A DNA stretch of 64,000 bases from assembly GCA_014529385.2 (NCBI GenBank), contig CM043954.1, positions 7,503,806 through 7,567,805 on the forward strand. The letters are read 5' to 3'. Of this stretch, positions 53,768 to 64,000 are shown piece by piece. This stretch comes from Adiantum capillus-veneris (lineage: Eukaryota; Streptophyta; Polypodiopsida; Polypodiales; Pteridaceae). A program made the translations under genes and the position numbers. Each line of letters begins with the position of its first letter. Position 1 is the first letter of the stretch. A model generated the notes under the pieces. The model had not been told where the DNA came from. It searched no databases and saw only the letters and a program-made list of their open reading frames with translations.

Positions 53768-56528
53768 CTACCCTACACCTAACTGCTTGCGAAAATGCGC
53801 AAAGCTCTCTGAGGGAAGTCCTTTTGTAAGTAGATCAGCAGGATTTTCTGTGGTGTGAACTTTGACAAGTTGAAGTTGCTTATCCTCGAGCATTTCCCTG
53901 AGGAAATGATACTTCACATCCACATGCTTTGTCTTTGAGTGATAAACTGGATTGCGAGCCAATTTCACAATATAACACAGTCATCTCTTCTTTAATTCCC
54001 AAATCTGCTACTAGTCGATTAAGCCAAATTGATTCTTTGCATGCCTCTGATGCTGCAACATATTCAGCCTCTATAGTAGACTGAGTAACACAAACTTGTA
54101 ATCTAGAACGCCATGATACTGCTCCACCAGCCAATGTAAAGACATACCCTGACGTAGACCTTTGGTTGTCTAAGTCACTTGCATAATCTGAGTCTGTAAA
54201 ACCCTTTACACTTAGCTCCTGACTCCCATAGCATATATGCATACTCTTTGTAGCTATCAGGTATCTCAATATTCCTTTCACCGCCTCCCAATGTTTTTTG
54301 CCTGGGTTTGACATGTATCGACTTACTACTCCCACTGCAAATGCAATGTCTGGGCGAGTAGCAATCATTGCATACATCAAACTACCCACTGCAGACGCAT
54401 ATGGAATCTTATCCATTTCAGCCTGTTCTTCCTCAGACACAGGACAATCTTGTTTGCTAAGTTTCACATATGGTGGCAATGGAACACTCAGTGCCTTTCC
54501 CTTCTCCATATTGAAATGTTGCAAAACCTTGTCAATATACTCTGTTTGAGATAACCAAATCAACTTCTTTGATCTGTCTCTCTCAATGCGCATACCAAGT
54601 ATATGACTTGCCTCACCCATGTCTTTCATGTCAAACGATTTTTCCATCTTTGACTTCAAAGCTGAAATTTCTTCCAAGTGCCTGCCAGCAATCAACATGT
54701 CATCCACATACAAAATAAGGATCAGCCAACTACCATCCTTAGCCTTCTTTGTATATAGACAGTGATCGAACTCACTACGTTTGTAGCCTTGAGAAAGCAT
54801 AAACTTGTGGAATTTATGGTACCATGCCCTCGGTGATTGTTTTAAGCCATAAAGACTCTTTAACAACTGGCATACCCAATCTTCCTTGCCTTTCTCAACA
54901 AACCCTTCTGGCTGCTGCATGTAAATTTCCATATCTAAATCACCATGCAAGAACGCTGTCTTGACATCCATTTGGTGCAACACCAAATCTAATATGGCAA
55001 CCAATGCAAGAAAGCATCTCAATGTAGTCATCTTGACCACCGGAGAGAAGACTTCATCAAAGTCAATGCCTTGTTCTTGCTTAAAGCCCTTGGCAACAAG
55101 CCTTGCTTTGTACTTTGGCTGACTATCATGAGCGGTGATCTTATACCTGTAAACCCATTTACAAGGTAGAGCCTTTTTGCCCTGTGGTAATTTAACTAGC
55201 TTCCATGTCTGGTTTTTATGCAGAGTTGTCATCTCTGACTGCATGGCCAATTGCCTATTCCCGGAGTCCTTCATTTGCACTGCTTCCTTGTAACATGAAG
55301 GCTCATTGCAATCAGTCAACATGACATAGTTCATAGATGGAAAAAACCTATCAAGAGGTCGTGTGACACGTCCAGATCTACGCACAATTGGTGGCTCAGG
55401 CTCAGCCACAACCTGTGGTTCCAATCTATCCTGTCCTTGCTCCTCTTGAGCCCTGACATTTTGTCTTGCACGTGCAGGTCCATCTTCTTGGAAGACAACT
55501 CTTCTAATCTCCTCAACCCTCTCTGGTTTAGAATGATATTTGGATTCATTAAAGTGAACATCATTGCTACGGACAACCTTTCTGGATTCGGGATCCCAAA
55601 GTCTGCACCCCATCTCACCAGAATTACCATAGCCTAGAAAGATGCACTTTCTACTCTTTGGCTCAAGTTTGTTCCTAAATTCCTTTGGAACGTGAGTATA
55701 TGCCTCACAGCCAAAGACTCTGAGATGCTTGTATGAGGGCATTTTTCCTGACCATACCATCTCTGGCACTGAATCCTTTTGCAAAACCTTGGTAGGAGAT
55801 CTATTTACAAGATGAACAGTTGTTGATACAGCTTCAGCCCAAAACCCATTTGGCAGTTGTGCATTAGACAACATACTTCTGACCTTGTCTTGTATGGTCC
55901 TATTCATCCTCTCAGCAACACCATTTTGAGGAGGATTGTAAGGAGCAGTAAGTTCACGTTTTATACCTTTTGACTCACAAAAGTCCTGAAAGGCCTTTGA
56001 AACATACTCTCCACCATTGTCAGTGCATAAGCATTTAAGCTTCTTGCCACTCTGATTCTCCACAAGTGTCACAAACGTTTTGAAAACACTAAACGCTTCA
56101 TCCTTGTGCTTGAGAAAGTAAACCCATACTTTCCTCGAGTAATCATCTATAAATGTCATAAAGTAAGAAGCTCCCCCTAGAGATAGGTTAGGCATAGGTC
56201 CACACAAATCACTATGAACAAGTGCCAACTGTGTATCTCTTCTACTGCTTCTATGCTTATGTGGTTGATGTGTTTGCTTACCATACAGACAATGTTCACA
56301 GAATTCAACATCATTAAATGAAAAGCAAGGCAAATAACCAGAACGAGACAAGATTTCCATTCCCTTCTTGGACATATGTCCTAACCGGCTATGCCACAAA
56401 GAAACGTTCGGCTGCTCGGATACATTGATTACATTTTTAGAGACATTTGATACATAAATCATGTAAAGTCCTCCAGACTTTACTCCATGTGCTACTGTCA
56501 TAGAACCCTTGGATATCTTCCACATGTT
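53768..56528 (-). pseudogene. copia-A copy 4 pol
   Basis: 881 codons open from 56525 down to 53880. GAG-pre-integrase LWHSRLGHMSKKG, C-x2-C in CEHCLYGK; integrase HSDLCGPM, TDNGGEY, GVAERMNRT (D, D, E intact); RT MDVKTAFLHGDLDMEIYM and YVDDMLIAG intact; RNase H TDSDYASDLDNQRSTSGYVF. A small deletion at about 53965 in the last RNase H Asp region shifts the frame. The proper tail KTKHVDVKYHF...TKGLPSE is in another frame, ending at 53768. Compared with copies 2 and 3, the two RT-region frameshifts are absent here. Confidence 0.9.
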
Positions 56529-57731
56529 CTATCCAAAAGTGGTGACGTAGCCAGCATCATCAAGTAAACCTGTGCTGATCAAGCTCTTTGTAATTGCGGG
56601 AACATGTCTCACATTCTTTAGCGTGAAAGAAGAGCCATTCTGAAACTTCAATTGAACATCTCCAACACCTAAGATCTCACATGTCTGCCCATTGCCTAGC
56701 CGAACATGATCTTTAGTGGTCACATAAGAGGTAAACCACTCCTTGTTTGGAGACACATGAAGTGATGCCCCTGAGTCTATAATCCAGTCACTCAGTGCAT
56801 TTCCATCAGATGCTGTAAGAAGAGCTGAGTCCATTGTATTCTTCAAGACGTAGATGTCTCCTGACACTAGACTGTCATCCTCTGCAACAGTGTTTGTCAC
56901 ATTTATTTCTTGAATCTTCACTGAGGACTTGTTCTTCTCACCATGGTCTTCAGCTTTCTCGTTGCCTTTTTCTACTTTCCATTCTCTGCAGTCTCTTTTC
57001 ATGTGACCCTTCTTGCCACAATGGTAGCATTCTATGTCAGTCTTGCCTTTAGCACTGCGGGACTTGCTACGAGACTGATTCCTCTTTCCACCTTTGTACT
57101 TTTCTTTGGTCCTTCCCCTGACAACTAAGGCTGTTCCTTTGCCTTTGTCCATTGTCTTTCTATTGGTTTCTTCAGTAAGCAGACTTCCTTCAACACCTGC
57201 TATGTTCAAACCATCTGAAGGTGCAGAATTACTCAAAGCTGTGCGAAAAGTGTCCCAACTTTCTGGCAAGGTGATCAACAGGAACATAGCTCTAACAGGT
57301 TCATCAAACTTGACACCTTGAGCTGACAACTGACTATAGATTGTGTTGAATTCATTCAGATGATTGGACATAGGTGTCCCTTCTTTCATCTTCAAGTCAA
57401 CAAGCTTCTTAAGCCAGTATACCTGTGAAGCTGCACTCTGCTTCTCATAAAGATCACTCAGCTTTAACCATGCTTGATAAGCCGACATCTCGTCTGCTAC
57501 ATTGAAGTAAACGCTTTCTGCCAAAGTTAGCATAATGGTAGAAAGTGCCAATTCATCCATTTCGCTCCATTCATCTTCGTCCATATCTTCTGGTTTTATC
57601 CCCTTGAGCTTTATAGGTTTTATATGCTTCTTTTGTACCAACACGTGCCAAATCTGCTTCTTCCACAATGGGAAATTGGTTCCATCTAGCTTCTTGATAT
57701 TGTAAAGAGTAGTGTCCTGTGATCCAGTCAT
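56529..57731 (-). pseudogene. copia-A copy 4 gag-protease, ends in an amber codon
   Basis: 400 open codons from ATG 57731: gag MTGSQDTTLYNIKKLDGTNF, knuckle CYHCGKKGHMKRDC, protease WIIDSGASLHVS with D-S-G-A. A TAG at 56529-56531 replaces a CAG found in copies 2 and 3 and is the only break between gag-protease and pol, which continue in the same frame. Read as one polyprotein it would be about 1,280 codons. Confidence 0.9.
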
Positions 57732-58359
57732 AGCTAGGCTTCACAGTAGTTTACTTTCCTGGGAAAAATTCGGCAGAGTTTCCCCTATAAACTGACCTCT
57801 GAACCAATATCAACCTGTCAAATGAACCAAGAAAGCTTCAGATTCTGCAGAAATTTTGGCAGATTCTCCTTTGTAAAATGGCTCTGGTGTACTAAAAATA
57901 GACCAAAAAACACTGTCTCTCTAACACTGTAAGCTGCGGGTAAACCTGTCCTGCACCTGTACTGTCTCTGACTGTCCTGTCACTGTCCTGTAAGCATAGA
58001 CTGCGACAATGCCTCAACGGCAGTAAAGCAAAGATGCAACCCCAACTGTCTAACTCACAGTCAATACATCCTCGCTGCCTATCTAAGGGTGCTCGAGGGA
58101 TCGCTCCAAGACCTGTATCACCGAAAGGATCTCAACATTCGAGAATCCCACAGCTCAATAAAACCTCAATCGACCCTCAACAAAGGCTGCAGTAAATCTG
58201 ACAATACATAGACTTCCCACAAAGTCATACATCCACAAATTTCCCACTGTATGTTGTAACCGCTGCGGCGGTTGTTTGCTGCGTGACTCACAGCCAGCAA
58301 ACCCTCAACAGACATACATCATCTCTGACAATACATCCCATGTGGAAGTACCTGCAAAG

Positions 58360-58689
58360 TCAGGATGAAATCTGGAATATCAAGCAGCAAACACAAGCTA
58401 CCTGGTGAACTAGTGGATGTCGCCTACAGTCTGTGTGTAGATGCGCCCATGTCGTATGTGACACGCCTCCAAGAGCTGTGAGCCGTCCTTCGATGTGTAG
58501 ACAGCCACAAATCAACACTCTGGGAGTGTCGATATCCTTAGCACCTGCAGTCGTAGGCCGAAAACCCCAAATTTGGACAATCGGATCTGCACCCGCTGAG
58601 AGCACGTAGTCGAAAATGGCCTGCGCAGAACTTTGTCGAAGCCGAACGGTGGTCGAGATGACCTCAGAATGAAATTCTGACAACACCAA
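58360..58689 (-). CDS. Leader ORF of copia-A copy 4 (109 codons)
   Basis: Same position, start, length and stop as the leader ORF of copy 2 (45366-45695). It starts MVLSEFHSEVIS and ends FQISS. No known domain. Substitutions between the two are mostly amino-acid changing, so selection is not evident by eye. Confidence 0.3.
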   Translation of the reverse strand: MVLSEFHSEVISTTVRLRQSSAQAIFDYVLSAGADPIVQIWGFRPTTAGAKDIDTPRVLICGCLHIEGRLTALGGVSHTTWAHLHTDCRRHPLVHQVACVCCLIFQISS

Positions 58690-58816
58690 GCCCTTTGGGT
58701 TTTCCCACAGGATTTGGGGCCGTGTCTTTGCCTATCAAATTTCACTCCAATCTGAGCTAGTGAGTCTAGCCTCCTGCAGTGCTGCCCCGAGCCTCGATCT
58801 GAGCTAAGATACCAGT

Positions 58817-59018
58817 TGAAGGAGTACGAGCGGAAGTGCGACGTGAGAGAGAGAGAGAGAGAGTGCGAGAAGAAGAGCACGATGATATGGTGAACTCGCT
58901 TTACTGTAATGTGTAGAGCATAGTGAGTTCTTATTAGGTTTTTACAAAAGAATATGTGTACATACCTGGCGGCCCGCCCACTTACCTGGGCGACCACATT
59001 GGGCTTTATACCCCAACA
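58817..59018 (-). repeat. 5' LTR of copia-A copy 4
   Basis: 202 bp. The CT run near its U5 end is 10 bases longer than in the other copies. It otherwise matches the family LTR. Confidence 0.94.
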
Positions 59019-60955
59019 AAGGGGAACACACCCGGAACACAAACAATTTGCCTCTCTATAGCCATGATAATCACTGCGCCCCAATCCACTAGAATTCACC
59101 TTCCAATCTCACACAACTGATAGCACGCCACACCAATTTTTGTCTGTTTACAACCGTGCCACAACACACACCATTCTCTCTTTCTCTCTCACACATATAT
59201 AGGCCCGGGGAGGCACACACATCTCAAATACCGGCATCAAATGATTGGAATAGAGAAAAGAGAAGAAGGGGGAAGAAACAGCAACAAATTTTGATATGGT
59301 TTGCTTCAATTTCGCCAAAACCACCTTCTACAACACCATGAAAACCTGCTAACTAGCATCGGTTCCATTGACATGAGCATGACGAGCACAAGAAAAAAAA
59401 CCCTGGCAATCAATGAATTCACCTATGTTCAACTCCCCTTGCTGAGAGTGGCAAGAAAAAGTCTCTGTATCGGTGCCATCATTGGCTTCAATCTCCTCCT
59501 CTAAAGCCTCCTCTAAGCTCTTTCTTCTCCAAAACAAGCTCCGTGTTGAGTTTCGCAAAGGACCCCCACCCTTTGCAAAAAAATTAACCCCCCTAAAGGG
59601 CATGGGCCACTTCCCTTTATTATTGTCAAACCCCTGCTAATAGGCTGCTATTCTCGGCTTTTTTTTCATGAGAAGCCACTCTAATTTTGGCACTTGGCTT
59701 GAGCTTGAAATATCATGGGAAGGGCCCCCCTTTGTTGTCATGGTGGCGTGACAAGGGTGAGAGACCCCCCCTCTTCTCTCCTCAATTAAAAAAGGATGCA
59801 GCCTTTGAAGGCCCACATGAGAACAGACACACAACTATGCCATGTCATCACCTAGTTGAAGGCTACCGGCAATGGTAGCAAACCCAACCACCAACCATGA
59901 CAGCCAGTTCCGTCAGCGCAGGACCTCAGGCTCACCTGTGTTGAGCTCGCTCGACGGTATCCATTCCCAACACCTCTGGATCTCCACGAGCTCCCATTGT
60001 GATACCCTTGGACATCACATGGTGCAGTACATGTAGTATGTATGCTCTGCTCACAACATTACATGTCGGTTTAGTGCTTGGCGGCCTGTGAGCGTCCAAC
60101 CTTCAAGAGCCCACAAACCCCATGAAAAATTAAGAAAAAACCTTTTTTTGTGTCCCTCCTTCAACTGCTTTCCATTTCTTGCTCACCCAACCGATTTTTG
60201 AGCGGAAAAAACATAATGGTAGCTCCCGCTCTTGACTCCAGTCCATGATAGCCTTGCCTCATTTTGATTTTGTCAACTCCTTGAACGACACGCCCAAGAA
60301 AATTGAAAAAACCATTTGCTACCACCTGACTGGCAATTGCCATCATCTTCAAACTTTAGTATCTTGCCGGTCCAGACTCCCTGTGACATGCCATCACTTT
60401 CTATGGACTTCACTTGATGCATAGAGCTCATACAAACCCTAGAAAGTCTCCAACAATCTGAGACTGCACATCGATCAAGAATTGGCACTTAGTGAAACTT
60501 CACCCGGAAATATCTTGGCATCTGGGACTCCAATCACTAATCTAAAAAGACCGACATGCTCCACATGATGAGCACTTCAGGACCATATGCTGAAACTAGC
60601 TCTGACCACCTGTCTCCATTTGCCTTGTCTGTCTCAAATATGCAATGTACTACACTACACCTTCAAACCCTAATATCTTGCACTTTGTAGCTTTGTTTGA
60701 TGAGCCATCTCATTTAGAACGTCAAGCTCTACATTCCCAAGCCAAAAACTAGCACCACATGTCATCCTATGTGGAACTTTTTGCAGCCCATATGGTCTTA
60801 AAAACTAGATAAAGCATATATCTCTGCTACCACCTACCTTCCTAGGATTTTCCCATCTGCTCCAGCACTCTGCCATGCATCTGTAAACATACACACCACT
60901 ATATGTGCCCTCTACTAGGGTCGACACACTTTGGTTGCACCAACGTCATGCATAA
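59019..60955. other. Unidentified 1.9-kb sequence inside gypsy-3 integrase
   Basis: It lies between the integrase zinc domain (53486 side) and the core (KIPLHPIKVTQPFEKW, from about 60966). A TATA-like ACACATATATAGG at about 59189 is the only promoter-like signal. Short open stretches on both strands match nothing known. Element ends could not be defined: no clear inverted or direct repeats at the borders. Confidence 0.5.
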
Positions 60956-61880
60956 CCACAAAGAAAAGATAAGATACCTCTCCATCCTATTAAAGTGACC
61001 CAACCATTTGAAAAGTGGAGCTTAGACTTTGTAGGCTCCATTAGTCCGACAACCCATAATACTCAATCCCGATATATTATTGTTGCCATTGACTATGTGA
61101 TAAAATGGGCTGAAGCTAAAGCTACACACAAGTCCAACACAAGGTCAACAACTGAGTTTCTCTTTCAAAACATTATTACATGATTTGGATGTCCCTTTGA
61201 GATTATGAGTGACAATGGTATCCATTTTATAAATGAAGTGATAAAAGAACTCACATCAAATTTCATGATATCCCACCATGAGTTAACACCTTATAATCCA
61301 CAAGAAGATGGTCAAGATGAGAGTAGTAACAAGACTCTAATTTCTATCTTGACTAACATAGTAGAGACCCATCATGCAAATTGGGACTTGAAGCTAACAT
61401 CAGTTCTATTGGCTTATTGTATTGCTTATAAAGTGGCTATTGATTGCACAACATTTAATATGGTGTATGGTCAAGAAGAAATAATTCCAAGAGAGCTCAT
61501 TATTCTTAGTCTTTGAATAGCTTCTCAAGAAGGTTGGGATGGTAACCCATTAGTCAAGCATTTATATATCCTCAAAAGGCTAGAGAAAGAGAGGCAGTTG
61601 TCTATGTGGAATGCCCTTGTGGAGAAGGATAGGAGAAAGAAGTGGTTTGATCACCATTTAAAGAACAAGGACATCAAAGCCGGTGAAAAGGTTCTTATGT
61701 ATGGAGTGCATAACAAAAAGAAAAAGTTGAATATGCTGACAAAGGACCATATAGAGTATGCAAAATTACCCCACAAGGTACCCTTCATGTGGAGACTCTA
61801 GAAGAAGTTGAAACCATTGGATTCCTCAATGGGAGTAAATTCAAAACATATTATGATCCCCTAAGCCAAGAGAAATTACA
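60956..61880 (+). pseudogene. gypsy-3 integrase core and C-terminus
   Basis: Reads KWSLDFVGSI (first Asp), YIIVAIDYVIKWAEA, a TGA at 61181-61183, MSDNGIHFINEVIK (second Asp) and TPYNPQEDGQDESSNKTL (Glu). A stop lies at about 61514. Then ERQLSMWNALVEKDRRKKWF and a GPY-like module ending MWRL. All three catalytic acidic residues are kept, but stops and the missing first zinc half make it inactive. Confidence 0.85.
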
Positions 61881-61999
61881 TGCCATCCATCAAAAGAAAT
61901 AACAAAAGAGCAAGCTGAGTTAAAAAAGATACAAGCCAAGATTGAAGCTCAAGAGTGACAACAACATATTAGAAGCCAAGGAGAAGCTAATCTTGGAGT

Positions 62000-62350
62000 T
62001 ACACATTCATTCCAAGTTGAAGCAGATCACAAATCTATAGACTATGAACGACCTCTATGGTACCTAATTGAGTTGAATAACTCCTATGGAAAAGTTCTTT
62101 ATAATGCATTATTGGACATAGGAGCTCAACATAACTTGTTATCCTATGGAATGTGGTCAACTAAGAAAGCCACCTTTATCCACAAGTACCATCCAAGTCA
62201 AAGGATTCAATAAGAAGAAGACCACTATTTTTGGAATCCTATACACTCCTATCATTTATAGCAATAGGACCATGTTCAAATCTTTTTGGTCATGCATGTT
62301 GGAACTATGGAGTGTAACATAAACCTAGGGTGCAAGTGGACGTCTGCAAC
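62000..62350 (+). pseudogene. Second retropepsin-like domain, downstream of integrase
   Basis: Reads YERPLWYLIELNNSYGKVLY, then NALLDIGAQHNLLSYGMWS (active-site form D-x-G-A followed by N-L-L), a frame change near 62160, VKGFNKKKTTIFGILYTPI, and FLVMHVGTMECNINLGCKW. The pattern D-T-G-A / G...P-I / F-x-V / N-x-x-L-G-x-x-W is that of retropepsins. It differs from the protease at 32500-32985, so it is not a duplicate of it. It could be the start of another element fused here or an extra module of this family. Confidence 0.5.
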
Positions 62351-64000
62351 TAAATGTAATATCGATTGGGGGACTGAGAGTAGCAAGAGACAAAAACCAA
62401 CTCTTAGTCCTACTGCTCAAGGAACAAAACCCAAACTATCTCCTCTTGATAACACAAAAAGCAATGAAACGTTGCAAATCCAAGGAGTTGAAACATCCTT
62501 GCTTGTACCTCAACCCTTTAAAGCTTCAACATCCATGGCTACGATAGATATTGTTACACCCAAGAGTCCACTTGATTGGAAAAAGGATACATGTCGATGG
62601 GTCCACAAGGCATTGTTACCAAACCCTCCTACACTATAAGTTCATTCACAAAAGAAACCTGGAAAGAATGTGTCCACTCAAATTAATAAAAGGTTATGTT
62701 GTGTTGGGCTCCTAAACAACTATTAGAATCCCGTGTCTACTGTGAAAAAAATGATCAAATTTGGGTACCTAAATGTAGATTGTGTTCTTCCATGTCACCT
62801 ACATATCCATGTGAGTCAAACCCTATAATTTCATATCAAATTGAAGACCGAGAAATGGGAAAGATCATGGAATACTACACCGTGTTTTGGAGCCAGTTTG
62901 GGTTCCAAGGCAAGACCAATCTATTCTACCTAGCTCAGGAAGGGGGGAGTCACAAGAATCTTCTAGCTCCTCATATAATGCATCCATAAATGTAAAAGCT
63001 TCTACACAAACTCCACCTACCACTACGATTCCCCACAAAGCTACAAGAGAATCTACACCTCCCATTGTTAAATTATCACCTGATGAGCCATTGCAAGTTC
63101 GTTCCTAGGAAAGTACCTTGCCACCCTTGCAACTTGATGACGCACCTAAGGTAATGGAAAACTATTGGCTAATATTCTCACCTATTACCAACTAGAATAA
63201 TTGGTTTCAAAGGGTGATGACATCTTTTTAGAAGGTATGATCTACCCAAGGAAGGGGGGAATGCAGGTACCCTCTTTACTTTTCTCAAGTGCTTCACATG
63301 ATCTACCATGTGCTTACCTCTGAATGGGATTTTGTAGATAAACTATCGTGTTAGTAAAATTTTGAGTAAGTAGAATGATTGATACATCTATTGACCACAA
63401 GTGATCCCTACTTAGTAGAGAATATCTTCCCGATTGCACAAGCTTATCCTTTTGAGCAAGATGAATATCCACGCCTAGTGAAATTCTTAGTGAACCTATG
63501 TGCATGGAATGATGAGGGATATTTATCAAATTTCACGGATGAAACCCATGGTCTCACTGAGGATGAATTTATTTATCTTGATGACGATGAGGATATAGGT
63601 TTAGTCTTAGGACTGCCAGCCAAATTATACAATATCCTCTTTCCTCGATCTTATAATGTGGAGCAGATAAATAGGTTAGGGTCCTATATTTTGTTTTAAT
63701 GTTGTTCAATAAATGGTTAATGCCTTCTCTCACTAATGAGCCTTCTGAAGATATGTGGTATGGTTTGCTAATGTGTACAAGAAGACATTGCAATAGCTTA
63801 ACCTTTTAGCACCAGGTGGTCCTTGGTATATCCACATCAAAACACATTAAATAATTGTGGCCAACAAAAAACACGTGTTTCTTATCCATTATTGTTGCTT
63901 TCCTATTTTCTCTAGCATTCATGCTTGTTTGTTTCAAGAGTAACCAGTATCAAAGTCTCTAACATACTTGCTTAAGTATTCTATCTTAAATTCAATTTAA
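62351..64000 (+). other. Region with repeated W-V-P-K-like motifs and unknown ORFs
   Basis: After the retropepsin-like domain, RWVHKALL (about 62596), CWAPKQLL (about 62700) and IWVPKCRL (about 62758) are three variants of one motif, in more than one frame. An acidic open stretch of 106 codons at 63379-63699 contains LDDDEDIGLVLGLPAKLY. None of this is known to me. No LTR was recognised before the window ends. Confidence 0.4.

Larger units (their letters stand above)
53487..59018 (-). mobile_element. Full-length copia-A copy 4 with perfect TSD
   Basis: LTRs at 58817-59018 (5', 202 bp, 10 bp longer in a CT run) and 53487-53678 (3', 192 bp), with about 4 substitutions between them. The target duplication AAGGG is at 53482-53486 and 59019-59023. 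The PBS TGGTATCTTAGC (10/12) is at 58803-58814. A 1.1-kb leader, gag-protease and pol follow, and a purine tract AAGTGGGAGGT precedes the 3' LTR. It is the best-preserved retrotransposon here: only one nonsense codon and one small RNase H lesion were seen. Confidence 0.95.
28809..62350 (+). mobile_element. Large Ty3/gypsy remnant (gypsy-3), host of the nested insertions
   Basis: Collinear pieces on the + strand: gag 28809-31740, protease 32500-32985, pre-RT 33925-34160, RT 51932-52620, RNase H 52625-53190, integrase zinc domain 53203-53480, integrase core 60956-61880, and a further retropepsin-like domain to 62350. The gaps are filled by a CACTA element and by a copia plus about 1.9 kb of unknown sequence. 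RT motifs (MDLKKVNEATR, FLDDLCVYS) fit the non-chromovirus lineages. No chromodomain was seen. Nearly every module carries stops, so the element is old. Confidence 0.85.

Overview
The window is repeat-dense plant nuclear DNA. Almost everything recognisable is mobile-element sequence: Ty3/gypsy and Ty1/copia LTR retrotransposons primed by initiator-Met tRNA, LINEs, a CACTA transposon, a hAT-like miniature element, a probable tRNA-derived SINE, and long (GA)n/(CT)n tracts. The copia gag (UBN2-type), the chromovirus pol and the Transposase_24-like protein all point to a land plant with a large, repeat-rich genome. A fern or other large-genome lineage is possible, but nothing here fixes the species. 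No rRNA, tRNA, CRISPR or bacterial-type operon was seen. The only candidate host-gene material is three splice-bounded exons at 15.25-16.09 kb.

Layout. 1-5090: decayed + strand chromovirus (gypsy-1: gag, PR, RT, RNase H, part of IN, chromodomain, 3' LTR). 5141-10732: minus-strand LINE pieces, an LTR with PBS of the same LTR family, and a second chromovirus (gypsy-2) whose RT is split by a 380-bp hAT-like element with a perfect 8-bp TSD. 10733-13925: + strand LINE interrupted by an LTR element whose two outer ends are inverted, with TSD ATGGT. 13.9-20 kb: mostly unassigned, with the candidate exons and a SINE. 20.0-21.6 kb: another LINE. 21.7-28.8 kb: simple repeats, tandem duplications and traces of LTR retrotransposons. 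28.8-62.4 kb: a large non-chromovirus gypsy (gypsy-3) that is the host of the nest.

The nest is the main result. gypsy-3 RT is split by a CACTA element at 34161-51928 (17,768 bp; 14-bp identical termini; TSD AGA). That CACTA contains (a) a 2193-bp miniature copia-derived element with identical 94-bp LTRs, TSD ATGTC and a gag-protease ORF, inserted in the CACTA gene; (b) a 192-bp LTR with a 2788-bp pol fragment of its own family sitting exactly between LTR bases 25 and 26; (c) the 3' half of a second copia family with a 790-bp LTR; and (d) a full-length copia of the 192-bp-LTR family. Another full-length copia of that family (53487-59018, TSD AAGGG, one nonsense codon plus an RNase H lesion) sits in the integrase part of gypsy-3, next to about 1.9 kb of unidentified sequence. 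Downstream of the gypsy-3 integrase there is an unexpected second retropepsin-like domain followed by repeated W-V-P-K-like motifs.

All calls come from reading the sequence and comparing copies within the window. No database search was possible. Family names rest on known motifs, and most coding regions are pseudogenes.
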